Source: Aphanomyces cochlioides
Taxonomy: Eukaryota > Oomycota > Saprolegniomycetes > Saprolegniales > Verrucalvaceae
Assembly: GCA_019828595.1 (NCBI GenBank)
Contig: JAHQRK010000003.1
Location: forward strand, 310,001 to 374,000
Reading direction: 5' to 3'
DNA: 64,000 nt
Part shown: positions 57,132-64,000 of the stretch, one piece after another
Layout: each line of letters starts with the position of its first letter
Numbering within the stretch: position 1 is the first letter of the stretch
Position numbers and translations under genes: made by a program
The notes under the pieces: model-generated
Databases searched by the model: none
What the model was told of the DNA's origin: nothing
What the model saw: only the letters and a program-made list of their open reading frames with translations

Positions 57132-59346
57132 TTAATTAGATTTTGTATGGGGAAGAAGTCCGTGAAGCGCATGGACCCATTGATCTCGAGTCGTTTCCGA
57201 GTCGGCTTCTAAATCCAATCGCCGCATATCCTTCGCAACTATTGAGAAACATCGCTGGACATATTTCTCTAAATGTTGTTGAGTTTCCAGATTCGTTCAG
57301 GGCGAAGAGAGGAGTTTTACCTTGCGAGAGATATTTCATAAATGCATATCGAGTCGATTCGACGTTGCCCGACAAGACAGTCTGGATCGAATCCAATGCA
57401 AAACCTTCGTTGAGCTGCTCTGGCTTGGACAGCGGCCGCCAGTGTAAATGTGTGCCTTCAGGATTGAGCCACACGAAACGGCGATGTGGGGAGCTCCATG
57501 TGCCATACTTGCGGAAAACAGCTCCTCGACGGAGTACGGCCCAACCGTCATTGTCATTTGTGGCAGAATCAACAAGGGTGTCGGGTTTGATATCATTCAG
57601 GGGCATGGGATAAATTTTAGCACTGTCCGTGGTGATCGGATCTGGCGATGACGGTGGCGAATGTACAATGTGATGAATGCTTTGGCGACCGCGGGTCATT
57701 GTCGGTGCGGCTGTCGGCATGCCGCCTGTTACGTAGTCCGGGGAGCCTTCGATGCGCCACATGTCGAGGAATTTATTGTTGAAAGCCACCGAGCCAGCAT
57801 AAAAGCGAGACGCGTAGATGGCAACGGGACCATGATTTTGCATAATTTCCAGTGCTCTTGATCCACGGAGGCTGCGAGTCATGTGGTGGAAGACTGCTTT
57901 AACGCACTGCAATGGATCAAGACGGCGGTGGCGAGTCAAGGAAACAAGACCAGCGCGGCTGATCAAATCGAGGAAGGCTGGAAACGTCATGGTTTCACGA
58001 CTTGCTAGTGGCGTAGTTTGGTCGACGGCACTGCTCTGACCATGACATGACGCAAGAAACAGTTCAGGACATTCTTGAGTCGTCAAGAGCAGCTCCGTGA
58101 ATCGGAAATCCTGCATGAAGCGCATGCAATCGGAGAACGTGATCCAGTTGTCGGTCGCTTCAGGTTGGTTCGTGTAAAACATAAAGATGTCAAGGAGGCA
58201 TGGGGAAAACCTCGCAATGAATCGGACAACGTCAGGCTTATTGAGTGCGTCTTTGTGGTCGCGCCACGTGTGCATGGACCACGACGACGCATTCGGAAAG
58301 ATATACCTGACTAGGATATCCATGAGCGCATCGTCAGGGTTCATCTGCATATGCAACCGAGTCGCAATCGTCAAGAGCGCATTGAGAAAACCATCGTAGT
58401 CGAGTTTGCCGGACGACGAGCGCGGCATTGTCTTGCTTTTGGATTGCTTGGAGAGTTTTCCTTTGCCTTCAAAGGCGTAGAGGATGTCGCCCATGGCTGG
58501 CGTCAACACACGGGAATGGAAGAGTCGGCAGTCTTTGAGGAATCGATTAAACTGGTATGCCGTCATCGTGAGCAAGTCAAGCGCATCGCCATGAACGCAG
58601 TAGTACGTGAAGATGTACCACAGTCGTTCTTCATAGTTAGTCTCGACGAACTTTTCGTGCCGTCGTCGGTGGAGGCGATCGTCGAGGTGACCATCTTCGA
58701 CAGCACCAGCGTCAGGGATCAAGAGAGCTTTATTGGTGAAGACGATGTGTTTCTCAACGATTTCCGTCTCGAGTGACAGCATGACGGCTTCGTCAGGCCA
58801 GACACAACCGTCATTGTCTACAAGACTAGTTTGGTGCAAAGGGAGATCCCAATACCGCGCGGCATCTTTGCGGAGCTGGCCAAAGGTATATTCCATGGGA
58901 ACCCACGTCTCGAATTCACCGCCAGATGCATTCACGACAGTAACTTTGCCTATGAGGGAGATGACGCTGTCAAATGCGCTGGAGCAAGAGAGACGTACTA
59001 GTTTTAGCTGTTTTCTTGGGCATGGCGCGGATCTTGAGGCATGGATAATGGTCTGCAATGACGTGCATCGCTTCTTGCCGTCGACTGAGCGGAATACCGC
59101 CATCGAGGACAAATTGGAAGTCCTGTGGCGTGTCCTCGACGTTTTCTCGAATGAGAGGCCGGACGCTTTCGAGCGTAGTGTGGGTCAAATCGCCCACTTC
59201 AATGAATCCAATCACTCCTCTCTGCTCCAGCGAGACACGGACGACATCTACAGAGGACGAAGAGATATCGGCATCTTGAAGTCACAGAGATGTCTTGTAC
59301 CTTTGGCTCGCCAAGCCGAGCGAGAAACATCGTCCGGCGCGAGCAT
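57132..59346 (-). CDS. PH-domain protein with N-terminal ubiquitin-like segments
   Basis: Four exons (59346-59301, 59274-58999, 58949-57321, 57268-57132; introns 26, 49 and 52 nt) encode 695 aa starting MLAPDDVSRSAWRAK. Two N-terminal stretches have beta-grasp-like patterns (VVRVSLEQRGVIGFIEVGDL ... FVLDGGIPL and KVTVVNASGGEFETWVPMEY ... WPDEAVML); this is inference from pattern only. A helical middle (about 170-480) has no recognised family, though GKLDYDGFLNALLTIA is EF-hand-like. The C terminus is a PH domain at about 590-690 (GAVFRKYGTWSSPHRRFVWL ... LSQEKYVQRCFSIVAKDMRR ... RDQWVHALHGLLP), completed only after removing the 52-nt intron. It probably binds phosphoinositides or a protein partner. 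It converges on DNPEP, with 58 bp between stops. Confidence 0.78.
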
Positions 59347-59626
59347 TTACAGTCGCGACACTATCCCGGTTGCCGTCTCGCTCGTGGTTGAAACTGCTGT
59401 GCCATAAATAGACATGTACACGATGATTGACAGTTCCAAGGGGATGAGATCGATCCTTCCAGCAGGAAAAACGCCAGGAGGACCGTCCGAGGATCTCCAT
59501 CTTGACTCGTCTTGTGGATTGAGAGTGGCGCCTTTATGGGGAGTGGGACAGCTTTCTCCCAAGACTGTTGACTTTTCCACAGTTTCATATTTGCATCGAA
59601 GTCAGCAGAAGGAAGCCCGAAGAAGA
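59347..59626. promoter_or_regulatory. Divergent intergenic region, PH gene / GNAT gene
   Basis: 280 bp between two divergent start codons. No defined element is recognised; frames crossing it are not supported by family matches. Confidence 0.3.
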
Positions 59627-60055
59627 ATGAGCTCGTCGATCGTCCATGAACAAGACCACCTCCGCTTTGTGGTGTATTCTCCCGAGAAACAGGAACTTGG
59701 GTATTTGTCTTATGAGCAACAAGAGCATGGAGCGTACGTGTCGTCATACTGACGAGGATGAGATTCTCATGGCATTCTGTAGGACGACCGTGTTGGATCT
59801 TCAGCACACGGTCGTGGATCCAGCAGGCCGTGGACAAGGTTTGGCGGGAAAGTTGTGTGATGCTGCGTTCACGTTTGCCCAAGAGCAAGGTATTCATCAA
59901 ACTCTTCGCCTTTACATCTTAGCTGACGAGAATATGTAGGCTACAAGGTGATTCCCACGTGCTCGTACATCAGTGACACGTATTTGAAACGCACGAGCTT
60001 CCCCAACGCTCTTGAACTTGTCTACAAGACTCCCGAAGACGCATCAGCTCTTTGA
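59627..60055 (+). CDS. NATD1: Small GNAT-like N-acetyltransferase (NATD1 type)
   Basis: Three exons (introns 59734-59782 and 59890-59939) encode 109 aa, close to the roughly 100-115 aa of the NATD1/YidJ group. ATG at 59627 starts MSSSIVHEQDHLRFVVYS. The acetyl-CoA binding core is LDLQHTVVDPAGRGQGLAGK, followed by LCDAAFTFAQEQGYKVIPTCSY. The LxHTxVxPxxRGQGLA signature and the closing PTCSY are diagnostic of this compact GNAT subfamily. The substrate is unknown. It converges on the SRR1-like gene, with only 38 bp between stops. Confidence 0.88.
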
Positions 60056-60093
60056 AGTACTATGGCTTAATCATGTCGTCCGTACCATGTTTG

Positions 60094-61052
60094 CTACATC
60101 AAATCTTCGTCTGTTCCTACGTCGAATTCGTCCACGGAGCGAGCGAACACACCATCTTGCTCGGCTTTTTGAAGCAGGTCTTGCCGAAATACATGGAGAC
60201 TGTCACAGCAGCTTCATGAGAACGAGAGAATATCGTGGTGGACGCACCTCAAGTCGTTGAACGCGGCATCGTACTGGACATATTCATCCCAGCTTTTGCT
60301 AATCTTTCCCACGGAGATTTCACGAAGGTAAGGCACAAGAGCACTAAAGATGGATGCGCGGCGATCAGCGGCAGCAACGACGCGGTCGTCGTATGCAACA
60401 AAACTGTTGCCCAAAACGAGAATCTGGTCGAGTTGAACGCCCCAGTTGGATAACAAAACGTTCTGGTATAGCTTTTTCCCGCAGTGAGGCATGAAAAAGA
60501 GCGTCCGTAGCTCGGCCTTGCGTTGACCTTGTTCGTTTGTCGCGAGGACTTCAAAGCCCATAGCTTTCGCGACTTCGGAATCGTCCTACAAGAAGACGGC
60601 TATGGCTAGAGAGCGCTCATTTCACGTACTGAAGTCATAATCGGATCATACAGACATGCATGCTGGAGTTGAATGGTTTCATGATTCATCAGCCATTCAC
60701 GGATCAATGCGGCACAGGCCAGTTGGTATGCCGCATTCGTCGAGGTGAAGCTCCCAAGTCCATAACACACCAGATGGAACACAGAGGACGACGATTCCCC
60801 TAGTTGCGCAGCCATGACATCAACCAAAGTAACGTAGAATGGGCTGAGTCGCATAAGGTCTTGAATACGTTGGACTTTCTCGACGAGATTCGCTGCAGCG
60901 TTTGGATGCTCCTCCTTGGATCGCCGCTTCATGTTTTGCTTGTAAGTGAAGGAAACTTCAGTCGTCTTGTCTTCTTTTCCATGCTTGAGAGGCGTTTTCC
61001 TCGATCCTTTGCCCTTTCTTCCCACGAACGTCCATTGTTCATCCGTCGCCAT
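60094..61052 (-). CDS. SRRD: SRR1-like protein
   Basis: Three exons (61052-60630, 60585-60248, 60211-60094; introns 44 and 36 nt) encode 292 aa from ATG 61052 (MATDEQWTFVGRKGKG). The SRR1 domain is clear: VFHLVCYGLGSFTST, then AAYQLACAALIREWL, LYDPIMTSDDSEVAKAMG, FEVLATNEQGQRK, TLFFMPHCGKKLYQNVLLSN and ILVLGNSFVAYDDR. A basic N-terminal leader is typical. SRR1 in plants acts in light/clock signalling, and animal SRRD has been tied to haem and circadian regulation; the biochemical activity is not established. Divergent from the kaptin-like gene. Confidence 0.9.
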
Positions 61053-61212
61053 CCTGTCCGACGAACGCACGAAACGCGCCAACCAAAAAATGACAAAACT
61101 GTGAAAATAAACGAAAATTAGAAAAATGAACTAGGAATTAATAAATAATTCAAATAATGAATGAATTTTTCAAAAATTAACAAAGGCCCTTCGGCAAGTC
61201 AAGAGGATCGCC
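61053..61212. promoter_or_regulatory. Shared divergent promoter, SRR1-like / kaptin-like
   Basis: 160 bp separate the two ATGs. The centre (about 61080-61185) is very AT-rich, with A-tracts and repeated aataa/attaa words. Confidence 0.45.
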
Positions 61213-62845
61213 ATGGGGTATGGACAGACGTGGCTCTTTCGGTACCCAGCGCCGCAGAACGAAGCATTGGCAGGTGGAGAGCGAGAGTTCTCTCGACAGT
61301 CGTCCTACTATGATCTGGAAGACTCCTCAGAGGAGGAGCCAGCAGCGAATAGGAATCGAGACCGAGACGTTGCTGCATTCACAATGACGCCAATTTCATC
61401 TGACAGGTTTGATGCAGCGACGACACTTAGCAACTAATTCGTGTAGAATCCTTGTGACTACACCTTGGTCTGTCTGTGAACTCTTGTACCTCCACAACGA
61501 CAAGCAATTCCACTTGGATCCGGTGGGAATGTCACCGAGCAAAGAAAAATACTCGGACCTTGATCATGCAATGGCATTAGCTGGAATGCAACACGATTCA
61601 TCCGTTCTTGCATGCGATGTGCTCACAATATCGTCGACAAAATCCGTGCTAGTACTCCTCTATCAAGAACCACGAGGCCAATGCTGCTTGACACTACAGC
61701 CTATTCCAGACTCATCGTCCAAAACTGATTTATCGCACGACAGAAGTCGTTTCGAGCAATCGTCCGTGCCACTCAAATCTGTTGTTGTCAATGTCCGCGA
61801 CGTCATTGGCGCGTTGTCCTTCTTTGGTGTACTTCTCTTTCGCACTGATTCAATCATCGCATGTGGCTACGTTACTGACGATTCCACCGTCAAGACAGAG
61901 GTATTCACTGCTTGGCTATATCATGCTCATCCCTTGTTGTCTTCGCAGGCAGCTCAACTTTCCCCAGAGCAGTTTGCCTCGTTCTTCCCCCACTTGGTTG
62001 ACTTTCCATACGCAGTCGTATCGTACCATACTACTACTCATGAAGGCACACGTCTCCTCGCCCTGGGTTGTGCCAACGGGTACGTGAATCTCCTTCAATC
62101 GTCAGCTTATCTGCTGCTTGCTACTCTGTAGTGTCGTGCGCTTATTTTCAGGCAAAGCAACTTATGATGGCTTTGCCACCGTGACTGAGACCAAGCAATT
62201 CGAGCTCGATGGACCAATTTCCTCGCTTCATCTCTTCAACGTCCACGCTTCTCCTCAAGGGTTCGTGTATTGCATTCCATAACATTCATATCCCAACTTC
62301 CTTAGCTCGCTTCTTTGTGACGTCCTCGTGAGCAGCAGTATTGGTTACGCTGTAGTCTATCACCATCCCTTTGATCCAGCGTGCACAGCTCACGTTCTTC
62401 CCGATTCGGACTACTTTGACAGCATTCTCTGCTGTCTATCTGCTGACATTGACATGGTGCGACCTAGTCTCGACCTCCACAGCTCAAAACTGCGAAAATA
62501 ATTGTAGGATGGCAGCGCGGAGCTTCTCCTCGGCACGTTTAGCAATGCATTGATCGCATACAAGCACAATCGCGCTACTCCAAACGGTAGATACCCTCGT
62601 CTCGACTGAACTCGATGAACATTGTTGTAGCGCCGTGGAGTGTCCTAACAAAGGACCGATGGGACTTTTTCTTTTTCGGCCCGGTCTACTCGATTGTGTG
62701 TCAAGACATGAACGGCGACGGCGTGGATGAAATCATCATTGCGTCGACGGACGGCATCCACGTGCTCGAACCAGATTGCGATCAAGTGCTTGAAAAACTG
62801 CAGGCTGTATTAACACTTCTACAACCTTCAGAGACTAGCTCATAG
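61213..62845 (+). CDS. KPTN: Kaptin-like protein (KICSTOR subunit family)
   Basis: Six exons (introns 61407-61446, 62080-62131, 62261-62305, 62457-62507, 62587-62630) encode 466 aa; human kaptin has 436. ATG at 61213 star MGYGQTWLFRYPAP. The body reads as a beta-propeller-like chain: ILVTTPWSVCELLYLH, ACGYVTDDSTVKTEVF, ALGCANGVVRLFSG, LCDVLVSSSIGYAVVYHHPF, DMDGSAELLLGTFSNALIAY and, near the end, VCQDMNGDGVDEIIIASTDG followed by IHVLEPD. The repeated (D/N)xDGxxE(I/L)(I/L) FG-GAP-like signatures and overall order fit kaptin. In animals kaptin is part of KICSTOR, which tethers GATOR1 to lysosomes to restrain mTORC1. It was also described as actin-associated. Confidence 0.72.
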
Positions 62846-62897
62846 TTTGGCCGACCTACGAACATCCATGACTGGAAATCCCATGCCTATATTGTGT

Positions 62898-64000
62898 TTA
62901 CTCGGCAGCGGGATACAAAACCAATTCTTCATCTTCTGGCAGAGGAGCGAAGAACTTGGCAACTTCGTCCTCAGTGACGTCTTCAACTGATGCGTGTTGC
63001 CACTTGGGGTTGTTGTCCTACAACATTTTCAGCCTCATGGAGTCTGTAATTTCATGTACCTTGTCGACGATGACGGAGCGAACACCTTCAAAGAAATCAT
63101 TCGACTCCATGAAGCGGTTGGCCATGCGGTATTCCATTTGGAAGCATTCAGCGCACGTTTTGGTGGCACCTTCACGCATTTGGCGGTGCGTGACCTTCAA
63201 GCTCAACGGCGACATCTTCTTGAGCTTGCCCAAGATCTCGTTGGACCATTCCGTGTTGTTTTCTTCCAAGCGCTTAAAGATGCCTTCAATCGTGTCGTCG
63301 GTGTTCTTGGCACCAAAGATGGCTTCCACGGTTTCCAAGTATTCTATTTGATTGCACGATTAACTCTTGCATGCTTCACGAGGGTTTATTACCTTCGTTG
63401 ACTTCGTCGACAGTGGTTTCCATTTCCACAATAGATTCATCGACCATGTCGTCGCGGGTTTCTTGAGGCATGTCTTCGGGGAATTCAAATTCACGCAAAT
63501 GGTCCTTGAGCAAGTTGACGTCCTTGGCATCGATGTAATGTGTCGCCAATGCCAAAGCAAGCATTTCAGGGCCCTTGATGCGTTCGCCAGAGAGAGCCAA
63601 GAAAGTACCCAACTATACAAACCATTACATGAGGAGTCGAAGGTAGCATACCCCTTGGCCAGCCAAAGCTTGGTTTGGAGGGACAATTGGGTTGTACTTG
63701 TTTTGTTCGGCAATCTTGCGGCCCAAACGAGGCAAGAAATAGGAAGCACCAACGTCAGGGAAAAAGCCGATCGCGGTTTCAGGCATTGCAAAGACGGTCT
63801 TCTCCGTGGCGACGACAAACTTGCCGTGGAGAGAGAGGCCGACACCACCGCCCATCGTGATACCGTTGATGATCGACACGACAGGTGTCTTCATGGTGGC
63901 CAAGATGTAGTTAAGGCGATATTCTTCCTTGAAGAAATCAAGCGACAAGTGGCGCGTTTCGGGGTCCTTGCCATTGTCATACAAGAAACGAATGTCACCG
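62898..64000 (-). CDS. HIBCH: 3-Hydroxyisobutyryl-CoA hydrolase, 5' part outside the window
   Basis: Four exons are visible (64000-63652, 63612-63393, 63343-63060, 63017-62898; introns 39, 49 and 42 nt). The N terminus lies beyond 64000. Crotonase-fold signatures are STPVVSIINGITMGGGVGLS-like (oxyanion-hole Gly-Gly-Gly), then VFAMPETAIGFFPDVGASYF with the catalytic Glu and Asp, RLGRK and ALAGQGLGTFLALSGERIKG. The C-terminal part SLKVTHRQMREGA, ECFQMEYRMANRFM, DFFEGVRSVIVDKDNNPKW is typical HIBCH rather than enoyl-CoA hydratase. It acts in mitochondrial valine catabolism, releasing 3-hydroxyisobutyrate from its CoA ester. The end is FFAPLPEDEELVLYPAAE with stop TAA at 62898-62900. Confidence 0.93.

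Overview
The window is eukaryotic nuclear DNA. It is packed with intron-containing genes on both strands, separated by short spacers. Introns are nearly all 26-59 nt, GT-AG, often with a ctaat/ctaac branch-like motif. Multidomain signalling proteins such as PH-DEP-FYVE-GAF, ankyrin proteins of the HLEVVKWL type, a Crypton tyrosine recombinase and an intron-bearing MULE all point to an oomycete, most likely Saprolegniales (inference; no species claimed). Exon joins were made by hand. For every full gene whose exon lengths I summed, the joined length is an exact multiple of three.

Layout. 1-1366: a large inverted-repeat (foldback) element, then spacer. 1367-10.9 kb: an SND3/Pho88 ER protein fused to ankyrin repeats, a GON4-like nuclear protein, a class 3 lipase, an ankyrin protein and a broken PA-domain gene. 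11.1-24.4 kb: one giant armadillo-repeat gene (4,298 aa predicted) with an N-myristoylation signal. 24.7-27.4 kb: a peroxiredoxin and 4-hydroxyphenylpyruvate dioxygenase. 27.4-29.4 kb: transposon relics and a row of near-perfect palindromes. 29.4-31.6 kb: a PH-DEP-FYVE-GAF protein. 31.6-40.9 kb: a repeat-rich island with a 4.4-kb MULE bounded by terminal inverted repeats and a perfect 10-bp target duplication, plus a Crypton recombinase gene carrying an internal 90-bp tandem duplication.

40.9-64 kb returns to dense genes: a myristoylated EF-hand protein divergent from a 4,123-aa VPS13, then aspartyl aminopeptidase, a PH protein, a small GNAT acetyltransferase, an SRR1-like protein, a kaptin-like protein (a KICSTOR subunit in animals), and HIBCH cut off by the window end. 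The VPS13 carries extra C2-like, PDZ-like, beta-trefoil-like and C-terminal PX segments.

Several genes share a membrane or lipid theme: lipid transfer (VPS13), PI3P and phosphoinositide binding (FYVE, PX, PH), lipase, ER targeting (SND3) and lipid-anchored ARM and EF-hand proteins. Clustering of functions here is an impression, not evidence of an operon-like unit. HPPD and HIBCH are metabolic (tyrosine and valine catabolism). No rRNA, tRNA or CRISPR was seen.
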